Shown piece by piece: positions 50,386-59,957 of a DNA stretch of 64,000 bases; positions within the stretch are counted from its first letter, which is position 1; each line of letters opens with the position of its first letter. A model generated the notes under the pieces. That model had not been told where the DNA came from. It did not search any database and was given only the letters and a program-made list of their open reading frames with translations. The stretch is from Pseudorhodobacter wandonensis (GTDB taxonomy: Bacteria > Pseudomonadota > Alphaproteobacteria > Rhodobacterales > Rhodobacteraceae). The stretch lies in the NCBI RefSeq assembly GCF_001202035.1, contig NZ_LGHT01000025.1, positions 248,001 to 312,000 of the forward strand. The letters are read 5' to 3'. The translations under genes and the position numbers were made by a program.

Positions 50386-50475
50386 CCGACATATGTCCGG
50401 GCTAAGGTTTCGCCCGATTTCGTATGTTGAACGTAAATTGTTACCTATTCTGTCGAAGTTCCAGATATATGTCGG
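50386..50475. promoter_or_regulatory. pair of related 15-bp sites upstream of rpoH
   Basis: CCGACATATGTCCGG (50386-50400) is a near-perfect palindrome. CCAGATATATGTCGG (50461-50475), read on the other strand, matches it at 13 of 15 positions. They lie 54 and 129 bp upstream of the rpoH start. They could be operator sites or, for the nearer one, an mRNA hairpin. I could not place a sigma-32 or ECF promoter with confidence. Confidence 0.4.
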
Positions 50476-50510
50476 CCAGATCACAAACTTGTTAGCTTGG
50501 CACGCATCGC

Positions 50511-51164
50511 CTATTCGGCAACTTTACGCAGATGCGGAAATTCTCCGGTGGCGATATATGCGGCTTCTTCCGCTGTTGAGGGGCGCCCCAAAATGGCGTT
50601 GCGGTGCGGGTGGCGGGCAAAACGCTCCAATACACTGGTCACAATTTCATGCTGGCCGCGCAGCCGGTCGGCCATTGGGGCAAGAATGGCAGGCAGATTG
50701 GCCGCGATTTTTTCTACGGTCGCGCGGTGGCGATACATCCGTTCCACATGTTCGGGGCCTTCGCAATGGCTTATTGCAATGACAAAAAACGTCTGCTCCC
50801 AAGCTTCAAGGCCATCAAAATCACCGTTGGCAATGCCCTCTTCGGCCAATCGGGCAGCTTTGATATCTTGCGCAAAGGCTGCCGGCGTATCGCGCCAGAG
50901 CGAGCGCGGAAACTGGTCCAGCGCTATCAACAATGCCAGCCGTCCGCGCGCGGTCTTGGCCCAATGGTCAAGTTGCCCGGTAGCAGCGGCATAGGTCAGC
51001 GCGGCAAAGCGATCAATGATCGCGGCATCCATCCCGCCATGCATCCGCTCATCCCAAAACGCACGATGCGTTTCAGCTGATGTCCAATGGCCATTATCTG
51101 GAAACCAAAGGTCAAGGACGGTTTGCGGATCAAATTCTATCAAGTCAGCCGGATTTTCTGCCAT
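50511..51164 (-). CDS. DUF924 family protein
   Basis: 217-residue cytoplasmic helical protein of the DUF924 family (YjjB/YPL245-like, TPR-like superhelix). FDPQTVLDLWFPDNGHW at the start, ALLIALDQFPRSLWRDTPAA and the C-terminal HPHRNAILGRPSTAEE are diagnostic. Function unknown. ATG 51164 is preferred to a GTG directly before it. It lies upstream of rpoH on the same strand, with 178 bp between. Confidence 0.9.
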   Translation of the reverse strand: MAENPADLIEFDPQTVLDLWFPDNGHWTSAETHRAFWDERMHGGMDAAIIDRFAALTYAAATGQLDHWAKTARGRLALLIALDQFPRSLWRDTPAAFAQDIKAARLAEEGIANGDFDGLEAWEQTFFVIAISHCEGPEHVERMYRHRATVEKIAANLPAILAPMADRLRGQHEIVTSVLERFARHPHRNAILGRPSTAEEAAYIATGEFPHLRKVAE

Positions 51165-51260
51165 CACTTTACGTTGTCATCCTCAGGTACCCAAATGCGG
51201 TTGCCCTATACGACAAGGATAACAGGTTTATGCAATCGGGCAAGCCTTGGGCACTTACGC

Positions 51261-52310
51261 TTAGGCCTGCACCTCTCCGCGCAGGACGACCAACAAGTCC
51301 GCCATGTCATCGGGCAAAGGCGATGAAAACTCTAGCATCTGCCCGGTGACAGGGTGCTCAAAACCCAAGGTGGCGGCATGCAGGGCCTGGCGCGGAAAAT
51401 CCGCAACGGCAGCGACCGCAGCCTGCCCGACGGCTTTTTCACTGACTTTTCGCTTTCCGCCATATGTGGGATCACCGATCAACCCGTGGCCTGCATGGGC
51501 CATATGAACGCGGATCTGGTGGGTGCGGCCAGTTTCCAGCCAACATTCCACGAGCGCGGCAACAGGCGGCGTGCCAAAGGTTTCCAACGTGCGGGCACGG
51601 GTCACGGCATGCCGACCGACGCCTTCAAAGAACACGGCTTGGCGCTGGCGGTCGGTTTTGTGACGGGCAAGGTTGGTGGCAATGCGCAAAATATTGCTGG
51701 CCTCAAAACTGGCACCTTTGATACCGCGCAGACGCGGGTCAGCGGCGTCAGGGGCACCATTGACAACAGCAAGATAGCGGCGATGCACGGAATGTGCCTC
51801 AAACTGCGCGGCAAGCCCGTGATGCGCGCGGTCAGATTTCGCCACGACCAAAAGTCCCGAGGTTTCCTTGTCGATCCGGTGCACGATGCCGGGCCGCTTT
51901 TCGCCGCCAACACCCGACAGATTGCCACCGAAATGATGTAGCAGCGCATTGACCAACGTTCCGCTCCAAGACCCCGGGGCCGGATGCACAACCATGCCTG
52001 CAGGTTTGTTGACCACGATCAGATCGTCATCCTCCCACATCACTTCCAGCGGGATATCCTCGGCCACAGTATCAACATCGGCAGCCGGTTCCAGCGTCAG
52101 GGAATAGGTTTGGCCCTCTTCCACCTTGGCCTTGGGATCGGTCACCGCAACGCCATCAAGGCAAACCAGCCCCTCGGCTATCATCTTCATCAAGCGCGAG
52201 CGCGAAAGTGACGCTTCTTCTGGCACATCACGAGCAAGCGCCTTATCAAGGCGGTCAGGCGGGAAGTCGCCAATGGTGACGTGCAACAGCGACAAGGAAG
52301 AATTGGCCAT
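51261..52310 (-). CDS. rluD: RluA-family 23S rRNA pseudouridine synthase (RluD-like)
   Basis: 349 residues. An N-terminal S4 domain (SRSRLMKMIAEGLVCLDGVA) is followed by the pseudouridine synthase domain with catalytic Asp in GIVHRIDKETSGLLV, and the RTHQIRVHMAHAGHGLIGDP motif. By length and S4 domain it matches RluD (U1911/1915/1917 of 23S rRNA) or RluC. The start codon at 52310 overlaps the start codon of the divergent gene (shared CATG), so its promoter must lie inside that gene. GGAG 9 bp upstream is also inside it. Confidence 0.88.
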   Translation of the reverse strand: MANSSLSLLHVTIGDFPPDRLDKALARDVPEEASLSRSRLMKMIAEGLVCLDGVAVTDPKAKVEEGQTYSLTLEPAADVDTVAEDIPLEVMWEDDDLIVVNKPAGMVVHPAPGSWSGTLVNALLHHFGGNLSGVGGEKRPGIVHRIDKETSGLLVVAKSDRAHHGLAAQFEAHSVHRRYLAVVNGAPDAADPRLRGIKGASFEASNILRIATNLARHKTDRQRQAVFFEGVGRHAVTRARTLETFGTPPVAALVECWLETGRTHQIRVHMAHAGHGLIGDPTYGGKRKVSEKAVGQAAVAAVADFPRQALHAATLGFEHPVTGQMLEFSSPLPDDMADLLVVLRGEVQA

Positions 52311-52626
52311 GGATCAGGCTCCGGCACCGGAAGGGCTTCCGCCCAGCCTCAGGTTACTAAAAGGGTTGGTGATTGTGCTTACACTCACCATGATTATCGG
52401 CGTCATAACGGTGGTTGCAGTGCTTGTCACCCGTATGCAGCAAGGATTTGACGCACAAAGCGCTGCGCCCTCTCTGCCAGCAAGCATTTCTTTGCCATCC
52501 GGCGCAGAGCCGCAGGCCGTGACCTTTGGCGCGGGCTGGGTGGCCGTTGTGACCAAAGATGATCGCATCATGATCTTTGGTGCTGACGGGGCGTTGCAAC
52601 AAGAAATGCAGATCACTGTAAAATAG
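52309..52626 (+). CDS. small single-pass membrane protein (DUF6476-like)
   Basis: 105 residues. One transmembrane helix at about 17-42 (LLKGLVIVLTLTMIIGVITV). The C-terminal periplasmic part (SISLPSGAEPQAVTFGAGWV, then DDRIMIFGADG) reads like a short beta-propeller-blade motif. Conserved in Rhodobacterales by my recollection, but function unknown. ATG 52309 shares two bases with the divergent rluD ATG; AAGGAAG about 9 bp upstream lies in the rluD coding sequence. The histidine kinase gene follows after 72 bp. Confidence 0.75.
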   Translation: MDQAPAPEGLPPSLRLLKGLVIVLTLTMIIGVITVVAVLVTRMQQGFDAQSAAPSLPASISLPSGAEPQAVTFGAGWVAVVTKDDRIMIFGADGALQQEMQITVK

Positions 52627-52698
52627 ACTGCGGCCTGCGGCACAACAGATTGCCCGCCCCCCATCTGACCAGGCTGCCACGATTTCAAAGGAAATACC

Positions 52699-54447
52699 GT
52701 GCTGTTTCAAGACCCTAACGCCAAAGAGGAGATCAAGCGCCAACATGACCTGTTGTGGCGCGAGCGGTGGGGCCGCCTACCGCTGACAATGTTGGGCATA
52801 GCCTTAACAACGATCTATCTTCCGCTTTGGATAGCGCTTGTTATCGGAATCATGGTTCTTGGCGCAGAAATTGCCAGCATGCGATATATGCGTGCGTTAG
52901 ACCCAAGGCGGCACCCTGCCCGCTATCTTTTTGTTATATTTTGTACATTTGTGATGGAATTGTTCTTTTCGCTTTCGGCCGCGTTGATCTGGCAAGTCGA
53001 CGATGACTATGCCAAGCCATTTGCTGTCGGCATAATCATGGTGACGCTGATGCAGATCATCTCGGCACGCACCATCCATATGGCCTTTGGGTATGTGGGG
53101 TTCACTGCTGTTGCATTGGTGACCCTTGTTGGCAACGCGGTTTATTGGCTTGGCTTTGACGACTACTTGGGTTTGGGCGTGTCAACCCTCGCTGCCAACG
53201 CGGTCTTGATCTATACTTTGATCGCAATGCATTCAAACAACACTTTGCACCGCACAGCCGCATTGGACCGTAAGGCAGCTTTGGCCAGTAATAACGCCAA
53301 AAGCCGGTTTCTAGCGCAGATGAGCCATGAACTGCGCACGCCGATGAACGCCATTCTTGGCATGGGCCATGCTGAACAACGCCGCGCAAAGGATGCTCTT
53401 AGCCAAAACCGACTGGCGGTTCTGATTTCTGCCGCCGAGGGACTTTCAACCATTCTCGACGATATTCTGGATATGTCGGCGATTGAGGCAGGGCGCCTGC
53501 CCATCCGGACAGAACGTGTTGTGCCAAGCACAGAAGTCCTGGCCGTGGCAAATCTGTTTCAGCCTGCAATCACAGAGGCAGGCCTAGCCTTGACCCATAA
53601 AATTGATCCACAGCTTGGCAAAGAATGGCTGTTGGACCCGAAACGTTTGCGGCAATGCATGTCGAACCTGCTGTCAAACGCGCTGAAAAATACCCAGGAT
53701 GGCGGCATTCATGTCTTGGCAGATCTTGCCTCGGATGCATCAGGCGCCCCGCAAATGCGGATAGAGATTTCCGATACCGGACCAGGCGTTCCAAGCCATT
53801 TGCACCGCAGCTTGTTTGCGCCATTCTCGCAGGCCTACAGGCCGCTAGGAGGGACGGAAAGCAACGGGCTCGGGCTGTCGATATGCCGTACGATGGCACG
53901 ACAGATGGGCGGTGATCTTACCTTGGCCGGGAATACCGAAGGCCAAAGCGGCGCGCGTTTTATATTGACATTGAAACTGGGTCTTCCCGATGTAACCGAC
54001 AGTCCTGCATCGGTGGCGCAGGCGACCCAAATTCCCTACCCTGCTGCTGCCACCACTGGCCTGCGGGTTTTGGTGGTTGATGATATCGCGACCAACCGGC
54101 TCGTCGCCTCGACCTATTTGCGCATGCTCGGGGCAGCGATGATTGAGGCCGAAAGTGGCGCAAAAGCTTTGGAAATCATAACCACATCCTGCCCCGATCT
54201 GATATTGCTTGATATGAACATGCCAGAAATGAACGGTTTACAGACGCTTGCGCGCATTCGCAGCTTGCCCGGCCCTCTTGCCAAAATTCCAGTGATCGCG
54301 ATGACGGCCAATGCAATGGCCGAACACCGCGCCGAATACATGGCCAGCGGGGTTGACGGTTATTTGGCCAAGCCGATCACCCCCGCGCGCATAGAAGCCG
54401 AAATCAAGGCTGTGCTGGACAAAAAGGGTAGAGCAAGGTCAGATTAG
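52699..54447 (+). CDS. hybrid sensor histidine kinase / response regulator
   Basis: 582 residues. About six transmembrane helices at residues 20-175 without a large periplasmic loop form a membrane sensor. HisKA has the phosphorylated His210 in SHELRTPMNAIL. HATPase_c has the N-box SNLLSNALKNT and G-boxes SDTGPGVP and GLGLSICRTMA. The C-terminal receiver (VLVVDDIATNRLVASTYLRM) has phospho-Asp505 in LILLDMNMPEM and Lys in YLAKPIT. There is no output DNA-binding domain or Hpt, so an unlinked Hpt or regulator is needed. The start is GTG 52699 with AAGGAA upstream. Confidence 0.92.
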   Translation: MLFQDPNAKEEIKRQHDLLWRERWGRLPLTMLGIALTTIYLPLWIALVIGIMVLGAEIASMRYMRALDPRRHPARYLFVIFCTFVMELFFSLSAALIWQVDDDYAKPFAVGIIMVTLMQIISARTIHMAFGYVGFTAVALVTLVGNAVYWLGFDDYLGLGVSTLAANAVLIYTLIAMHSNNTLHRTAALDRKAALASNNAKSRFLAQMSHELRTPMNAILGMGHAEQRRAKDALSQNRLAVLISAAEGLSTILDDILDMSAIEAGRLPIRTERVVPSTEVLAVANLFQPAITEAGLALTHKIDPQLGKEWLLDPKRLRQCMSNLLSNALKNTQDGGIHVLADLASDASGAPQMRIEISDTGPGVPSHLHRSLFAPFSQAYRPLGGTESNGLGLSICRTMARQMGGDLTLAGNTEGQSGARFILTLKLGLPDVTDSPASVAQATQIPYPAAATTGLRVLVVDDIATNRLVASTYLRMLGAAMIEAESGAKALEIITTSCPDLILLDMNMPEMNGLQTLARIRSLPGPLAKIPVIAMTANAMAEHRAEYMASGVDGYLAKPITPARIEAEIKAVLDKKGRARSD

Positions 54448-54475
54448 CCCAAGTCAGAGTACGAAAGGCCTTTGC

Positions 54476-55927
54476 ATGACCTCTTATCCGCCTATCCCTG
54501 ATGCGACCGACCTCGCCGCAGCTGTTGCCGCCCGCCGTGTCAGCCCAGAAGAGCTGTTGAACAGCGCCTTGTCGGCGGTGGAACGGCTGAACCCCGAGTT
54601 GAACGCCGTGGTTTTGGTACAAGAAGCGGTCGCGCGTGCGCATATCGCGGCAGGCCTGCTGCATGGGCCGTTTCAGGGCGTGCCGTTCTTGCTAAAAGAT
54701 CTGGGCTGCGAGGCGGTGGATTTTCCCGGGCACAATGGTTCGCGACTGCTCGCCAACACGCAATATGCCCAAAATTCCAGCATCTTTGCCCGTATTCAAG
54801 CAACCGGCGTCGTGACTTTTGGCCGCACAACTGCGCCCGAAGGCGGAATAGGGCCTGCCACAGAAAGCGCGGTTTATGGTGGCCCGACGCGCAACCCTTG
54901 GGCGCTGGGCCACACACCCGGCGGGTCTTCGGGTGGTGCGGGGGCGGCTGTGGCGGCAGGTATTGTGCCCTTTGCGCATGGGTCGGATGGCGGCGGATCA
55001 GTGCGGATACCGGCGTCTTCTTGCGGGTTATTCGGCTTCAAACCGACCCGCGCACGCCTGCCCGATGGTCCCTATGTCGGTGAAGGCTGGGCCGGCATGG
55101 CGATTGACGGGTTTCTGACACGCTCGGTCCGCGATACGGCGGTAATGCTGGATGCCTGCGAAGGGCCGGACCTTGGTGCGCCTTATGTCGCGCCGCCGCT
55201 TTTGCGCAGCCATGCCGATGCGATCAGCCGCCCGCCAAAGCGAATGCGCGTGATGCTGTGTGATACCAGCTTTACCGGCGCGGCGATTGACCCTGACTGC
55301 GCCGCCGCCGTGCATCAAACAGGGCGGCTGCTGGAAAGCCTTGGGCATGAGGTCACCCCTGGCCTGCCCCGTGCAAACATAACAGGAATGATGCGGGCCT
55401 GGACCGATATTGTCGCCGTTGGCACCGCGCTTTCGATAGCCAAGTCACTGAAATCACGCCAGCTTTCTCTGGACTACGTCGAAGGCATCGGGCGCGGGGC
55501 ATTGGCCCATGCCCAAACCTTGCCCCCTACCCGCTACCTTGAGGCGGTGAATGAAATCCACGCCCTTGGCCGGGAAATGGCCGCAGTGTTTGACGGTACA
55601 GGCGCCCCTGATGTGATCCTTAGCGCCACCTTGGCCGAGCCGCCCGCCCGGATCGGCCGCTTTAACCACGCACCAGAGGATTACGTCGATTACCGCATCG
55701 GGCCGGGTCGCGTATTTGACTATTCGCCTTTCTGCGCGGTGTTCAATGCATCGGGGCAACCGGCCGCATCGGTACCGCTGGGGCAATCGGCGGCTGGCCT
55801 GCCAATCGGCATTCATCTGGCCGCACGTTTCGGCGCGGATGAGACGCTGATCGCGCTGTGCGCCGAACTGGAACGCGCCGCCCCTTGGGGCCACAAGCGC
55901 CCACCAATCTGGGCCGGCGCTTTCTGA
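54476..55927 (+). CDS. amidase signature family protein
   Basis: 483-residue cytoplasmic amide hydrolase of the Ser-cisSer-Lys type. The signature [14 protein letters not shown] starts at residue 149 and continues to [20 protein letters not shown] with the nucleophilic Ser. The catalytic Lys lies in [10 protein letters not shown]. Members hydrolyse diverse amides and the substrate cannot be read off. It precedes the polyamine-type importer by 75 bp on the same strand, with another amidase after that importer. Confidence 0.9.
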   Translation: MTSYPPIPDATDLAAAVAARRVSPEELLNSALSAVERLNPELNAVVLVQEAVARAHIAAGLLHGPFQGVPFLLKDLGCEAVDFPGHNGSRLLANTQYAQNSSIFARIQATGVVTFGRTTAPEGGIGPATESAVYGGPTRNPWALGHTPGGSSGGAGAAVAAGIVPFAHGSDGGGSVRIPASSCGLFGFKPTRARLPDGPYVGEGWAGMAIDGFLTRSVRDTAVMLDACEGPDLGAPYVAPPLLRSHADAISRPPKRMRVMLCDTSFTGAAIDPDCAAAVHQTGRLLESLGHEVTPGLPRANITGMMRAWTDIVAVGTALSIAKSLKSRQLSLDYVEGIGRGALAHAQTLPPTRYLEAVNEIHALGREMAAVFDGTGAPDVILSATLAEPPARIGRFNHAPEDYVDYRIGPGRVFDYSPFCAVFNASGQPAASVPLGQSAAGLPIGIHLAARFGADETLIALCAELERAAPWGHKRPPIWAGAF

Positions 55928-56002
55928 ACCATTTGGCAAAAGCCCTTGATTTGTGGGAAAATACGCGCCTAGGATAAAGGGAATCCCATCAAGGAGCCTA
56001 TT

Positions 56003-57067
56003 ATGCCTGAAACCACGATCGCCGTCGAAGCCCGAAATGCAGTCAAGACATTTGGGCAAGGTGCGGTTGCGGTGACAGCGCTGGACAACGTCTCGGTCAA
56101 AATCAAACAGGGCGAGTTTTTTACCCTGCTAGGCCCCTCGGGCTGCGGGAAAACCACGCTTTTGCGACTGATTGCAGGTTTTGAAACGCCTACCTCGGGC
56201 CAGATTTTGCTGGATGGCGACGACATCACCAATTTGCCGCCGAACAAGCGCGCGGTGAATACAGTGTTTCAAAGCTATGCTCTGTTTCCACACCTGACCG
56301 TGGCGCAGAACATCGGTTTCGGATTGGAAATGCAGGACCGCCCGCGCGCCGAGATCAAAGACACCGTGGCACGCATGCTGGCCCTTGTGCAGCTGGAACC
56401 AATGGCCGATCGCAAGACCAGCCAACTTTCGGGCGGGCAGCAACAACGCGTGGCTTTGGCCCGCGCCTTGGCCCCCACGCCCAAGGTTCTTTTGCTGGAT
56501 GAGCCGCTTTCGGCGCTGGACCTGAAACTGCGCAAGGAAATGCAGATTGAACTGAAACGCTTGCAACAAGAGACCGGCATCACCTTTGTATTCGTGACCC
56601 ACGACCAAGAGGAAGCCCTGACCATGAGCGACCGAATTGCGGTGATGAGCGCGGGACTAATCCAACAGGTCGGCCCGCCGCGCGATATTTACACCCGCCC
56701 CGCCAACCGCTTTGTCGCCAGCTTTATCGGCGAGACGAATTTTCTGGCTGGCATAAGCGATGGTGCGCGCGTGAAATTGGGCAATGGCGCTATGCTGGAT
56801 GTCGTGGCCCCGCGCGGCCCGGTTGGCCTTGCCATTCGGCCCGAACAGGTGCGGGTGGTGGCAGTCGATACGGCGGGGGCGATACTGGCCACGGTTGCAT
56901 CAACTGTTTATTTTGGCACCGATACACATGTGCATGTAACCCTTTCCGATGGCACCGAGATCGTCGCGCGTCAGCAAAGCCCCGCCACAGGTGGGGTCGA
57001 AATGCAAAAAGGCGCCGCTGTAGGTGTGGTTCTGGCGCAAGACGCCCTGCAAGTGATGGGGGATTAG
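56003..57067 (+). CDS. polyamine-type ABC transporter ATPase (PotA/PotG-like)
   Basis: 354-residue ATPase of the spermidine/putrescine (MalK-like) class. Walker [10 protein letters not shown] at about 47-55, signature [15 protein letters not shown], Walker [13 protein letters not shown], switch His in [13 protein letters not shown], and a C-terminal TOBE domain (about 265-350, with [11 protein letters not shown]). It starts the four-gene importer unit: ATPase, two permeases, binding protein. Confidence 0.92.
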   Translation: MPETTIAVEARNAVKTFGQGAVAVTALDNVSVKIKQGEFFTLLGPSGCGKTTLLRLIAGFETPTSGQILLDGDDITNLPPNKRAVNTVFQSYALFPHLTVAQNIGFGLEMQDRPRAEIKDTVARMLALVQLEPMADRKTSQLSGGQQQRVALARALAPTPKVLLLDEPLSALDLKLRKEMQIELKRLQQETGITFVFVTHDQEEALTMSDRIAVMSAGLIQQVGPPRDIYTRPANRFVASFIGETNFLAGISDGARVKLGNGAMLDVVAPRGPVGLAIRPEQVRVVAVDTAGAILATVASTVYFGTDTHVHVTLSDGTEIVARQQSPATGGVEMQKGAAVGVVLAQDALQVMGD

Positions 57068-57070
57068 GCA

Positions 57071-57985
57071 TTGACTTCTGAGGCAGAAACCAAAGCCGAG
57101 GCAGCGCGCACCCGTTCTGCATGGCTGCTGTCGGCACCCGCACTGGTGGTGCTACTTTTTGCGGCCTCGGGGCCGTTGCTGATTGTATTGGCCTATTCGT
57201 TTTTGACGCCCGGCCAATATGGTAATGTGATCTGGGAATGGGATCTGAACGGCTGGATCGGGATTTTGTTCACCAAGGACATCTTTGATGGCACTTGGGG
57301 GCTGGCCGATGCGCATATGACCATCTTTTGGCGGTCGGTAAAACTATCGCTGATGACCACAGCAATTACCTTTCTGGTTGGTTTTCCAACGGCTTGGTTC
57401 ATCGCCACACGGCCCCCTGCACAGCGCGCATTCTGGCTGTTTTTGATCACTATTCCCTTTTGGACCAACCTGCTGATCCGAACCGTGGCGATCAATGAGG
57501 TGATCCGCAACGAAGGGCTGTTGAACACCTCGTTGATCTGGCTGGGTGTTATTTCCGAACCGATCCGGATTATCTATACCGATACGGCAGTGCTGATCGG
57601 TATGGCCTATGTCTATCTGCCGCTGATGGTACTGCCGCTGTATGCCGCGATTGACCGGTTTGATATGCGGCTGCTAGAGGCGGGCTATGACCTTTATGCC
57701 AGCCGTATTCGGGTACTGCGCCGCGTGATTTTGCCGATTGTAAAACCGGGAATCGTGGCCGGATCGATTTTGGTCTTTGTGCCCTCGCTAGGTGCCTATG
57801 TGACACCCCGCGTGCTGGGCGGTGGCAAGAACATGATGATCGGTAACTTTATCGAGCTACAATTTGGGCAAGGCCGCAACTGGCCGCTAGGGGCGGCATT
57901 ATCGATGACCTTGCTGGTTGTCGTGATGGTGGCGCTGCTGGTTTACGTGCGTGCAGCCAATAAGGAGGGCAACCCACATGGCTGA
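57071..57985 (+). CDS. polyamine-type ABC transporter permease 1 (PotB/PotH-like)
   Basis: 304-residue inner-membrane permease with six helices. The cytoplasmic coupling motif EAGYDLYASRIRVLRRVILP near residue 200 is the EAA loop. NVIWEWDLNGWIGIL and a long first periplasmic loop fit the PotB/PotH group. The start is TTG 57071, 3 bp after the ATPase stop codon, with no ATG in front of the first helix. The end overlaps the second permease gene by 8 bp. Confidence 0.9.
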   Translation: MTSEAETKAEAARTRSAWLLSAPALVVLLFAASGPLLIVLAYSFLTPGQYGNVIWEWDLNGWIGILFTKDIFDGTWGLADAHMTIFWRSVKLSLMTTAITFLVGFPTAWFIATRPPAQRAFWLFLITIPFWTNLLIRTVAINEVIRNEGLLNTSLIWLGVISEPIRIIYTDTAVLIGMAYVYLPLMVLPLYAAIDRFDMRLLEAGYDLYASRIRVLRRVILPIVKPGIVAGSILVFVPSLGAYVTPRVLGGGKNMMIGNFIELQFGQGRNWPLGAALSMTLLVVVMVALLVYVRAANKEGNPHG

Positions 57986-58781
57986 CCGCAGCTTTGAAGT
58001 GGCCCGCCTTCCAGGGTTCAAATTTATCGCCATCTCGGCCTTTGTGCTGTTGTATTTACCAATCATTACGCTCGTGGTTTTCAGCTTTAACAGCGGGCAA
58101 TCGGTGGCGCTGTGGGAAGGATTTTCTTTCGACTGGTACGGCAAGGCCTGGGCTAATGAGGCAGTCAAGGGCGCGACCATCCGGTCCCTGATCATTGCAG
58201 CCTCGGCCTCGGCCATTGCGACAACGGTGGCGACAATGGCGGCATTGGGTACAACGCGCAGAAAGGCGTTTAAGGGGCAGACCTTTATCTATGTGATGAT
58301 TAACCAGCCGCTGATGGTGCCCGAAATTGTAACAGCCGTGGCACTGTTGATCTTCTTTGCCTCGATCAAAGTTGCAACGGGCTATAACGGTTTGATCTAT
58401 CTGGTTATTGCGCACGCAGCCTTTTGCATTCCCTTTGCTTATTTGCCCATTCGGGCGCGGTTGGAAGGTATGGATTTGACACTGGAAACCGCTGCGGCCG
58501 ATCTTTACGCAAGCCATTGGCAAGCGTTTCGATATGTCACTTTGCCGCTGATGCTGCCAGGAATTATCGCAGGCGCAATGCTGGCATTTGTGATAAGTTT
58601 GGATGACGTCGTTATCACCGAATTTGTGAAATCCGGCGGGCAAGATACCCTGCCGACGTACATGCTGGGCCAGATGCGCCGGGCTGTGACACCCGAAGTT
58701 AACGCCATTTCAACAGTGTTGCTGGCGCTGACAGTGGTGATGTTAACCGCGTTTTTTGTTTTGACGCGCAAGAAAGACTAA
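57978..58781 (+). CDS. polyamine-type ABC transporter permease 2 (PotC/PotI-like)
   Basis: 267-residue inner-membrane permease with six helices. It starts after an AAGGAGG placed inside the previous gene. The LPIITLVVFSFNSG start and the EAA loop (ETAADLYASHWQAFRYVTLP) are typical of PotC/PotI. It forms the heterodimeric channel with the product of the overlapping upstream gene. Confidence 0.92.
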   Translation: MADRSFEVARLPGFKFIAISAFVLLYLPIITLVVFSFNSGQSVALWEGFSFDWYGKAWANEAVKGATIRSLIIAASASAIATTVATMAALGTTRRKAFKGQTFIYVMINQPLMVPEIVTAVALLIFFASIKVATGYNGLIYLVIAHAAFCIPFAYLPIRARLEGMDLTLETAAADLYASHWQAFRYVTLPLMLPGIIAGAMLAFVISLDDVVITEFVKSGGQDTLPTYMLGQMRRAVTPEVNAISTVLLALTVVMLTAFFVLTRKKD

Positions 58782-58803
58782 AAAACCAACTGGGAGACGA
58801 CCT

Positions 58804-59829
58804 ATGAAAAAGATCTTGACTGCTACTGCTTTGCTTTTGGCCAGCACCTCACTGGCGGCGGCCGAGGGCGAATTGCAACTGTACAACTGGGGCAATTATA
58901 CGTCGCCCGAGTTGTTGAAAAAGTTTGAAGATGAAACCGGCATCAAAGTGACGGTCACCGATTATGACAGCAACACAGCCGCCTTGGCAAAGGTAGAGGC
59001 CGGCGGGGCAGGATTTGACCTTGTAGTGCCTTCGGCGAACTATATCCCGATCTGGGTTGAAAAAGGTCTGATTGTTGAGCTTGACGAAAGCAAGCTGGCA
59101 AACAAAGGCAACATCGCACCCGAATGGGTTGATGTGCCTTGGGATATGGGGCGCAAATATTCGGTGCCGTGGCAGTGGGGTTCGGTCGGGATTTCTGTAA
59201 ACACGTCAGTTTACAAAGGTGACATCAACACGTCAGATCTCTTCTTGCGTGTGCCGGACGAATTGAAAGGCAAAATCAACGTTGTGCCCGAAATGACCGA
59301 TGTTTTGAACATGGCCATTTTCAATGTCGGCGGCGAACCTTGTACAGAAGACACCGAAGTGTTGAAAAAAGTACGTGATCTGGTGGTCGAGGCCAAGAAA
59401 GACTGGCTGTCGATGGACTATGGCGCGACTGAAAAGATGACAAACAATGACTGGGCAGCCAGCGTGAACTGGAACGGGTCGAGCATGCGAGCACGCTTGG
59501 CGAACCCGGATGTGGCATTTGGCTACCCGAAAGAAGGTTACCCGTTGTTCATGGACTCGGTCGCTTTGCTGTCAGATGCCAAGAATGTGGACAACGCCTA
59601 TAAGTTCATTGATTTCATCATGCTGCCCGAAAACGCAGCGATGATCTCGGCCTATGCGCGATACGCCAACGGGATTGCTGGCTCGGGCGAGTTTATGCCA
59701 GAGGAAATGAAAACTGCGCCCGAGGTTGTCACGCCTGCAGAGTTGGCAAAGGCGGGGCGTTTCTTGCCGACCTGTGGCCAGAAATCGCAAGAGTATCTGA
59801 CCGCAATTTGGACCGAGTTGCAAAAGTAA
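58804..59829 (+). CDS. polyamine-type periplasmic binding protein (PotD/PotF-like)
   Basis: 341 residues with signal peptide MKKILTATALLLASTSLAAA. The mature start ELQLYNWGNYTSPELLKKFE is the hallmark of the PotD/PotF family. VPWQWGSVGISVNT and the Trp/Asp-rich ligand site region (WAASVNWNGSSMRARL) follow. Two cysteines (CTEDTE, PTCGQK) could form a disulfide. The ligand may be a polyamine or an N-acylated or amide derivative, given the flanking amidases (inference). Confidence 0.9.
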   Translation: MKKILTATALLLASTSLAAAEGELQLYNWGNYTSPELLKKFEDETGIKVTVTDYDSNTAALAKVEAGGAGFDLVVPSANYIPIWVEKGLIVELDESKLANKGNIAPEWVDVPWDMGRKYSVPWQWGSVGISVNTSVYKGDINTSDLFLRVPDELKGKINVVPEMTDVLNMAIFNVGGEPCTEDTEVLKKVRDLVVEAKKDWLSMDYGATEKMTNNDWAASVNWNGSSMRARLANPDVAFGYPKEGYPLFMDSVALLSDAKNVDNAYKFIDFIMLPENAAMISAYARYANGIAGSGEFMPEEMKTAPEVVTPAELAKAGRFLPTCGQKSQEYLTAIWTELQK

Positions 59830-59839
59830 CAAAGCCCAG

Positions 59840-59868
59840 CCCGGCGGCGGCATCGAGCCACCGCCGGG
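59840..59868 (+). terminator. terminator hairpin after the binding-protein gene
   Basis: Inverted repeat CCCGGCGG / CCGCCGGG with a 13-nt spacer, 11 bp after the stop codon. It lacks a T-run but is followed directly by the hairpins of repeat element D. Confidence 0.6.
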
Positions 59869-59870
59869 CC

Positions 59871-59950
59871 GCAGGGGGCGTTGCCCCCCTGCACAGTTTT
59901 GTCAGGGACAAAACTGTTACCCCCAGGATATTTTTGGATAGATGAAAGGG
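59871..59950. repeat. double-hairpin intergenic element, copy D
   Basis: Same orientation as copy A: hairpin GCAGGGGGC-GTT-GCCCCCCTGC (one bulge), then an 11-bp perfect hairpin ACAGTTTTGTC-AGG-GACAAAACTGT in place of the TTGGCC stem, then CCCCCAGGATATTTTTGG and ATAGATGAAAGGG. The tail's GAAAGGG also serves as ribosome-binding site for the amidase starting at 59958. Confidence 0.83.
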
Positions 59951-59957
59951 TCTTCCG

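Noticed and set aside
50440-50470. EcfG-type promoter (GGAAC...CGTT) upstream of rpoH on the minus strand
   Set aside because: The two half-elements are 24 bp apart, rather than 18-19.
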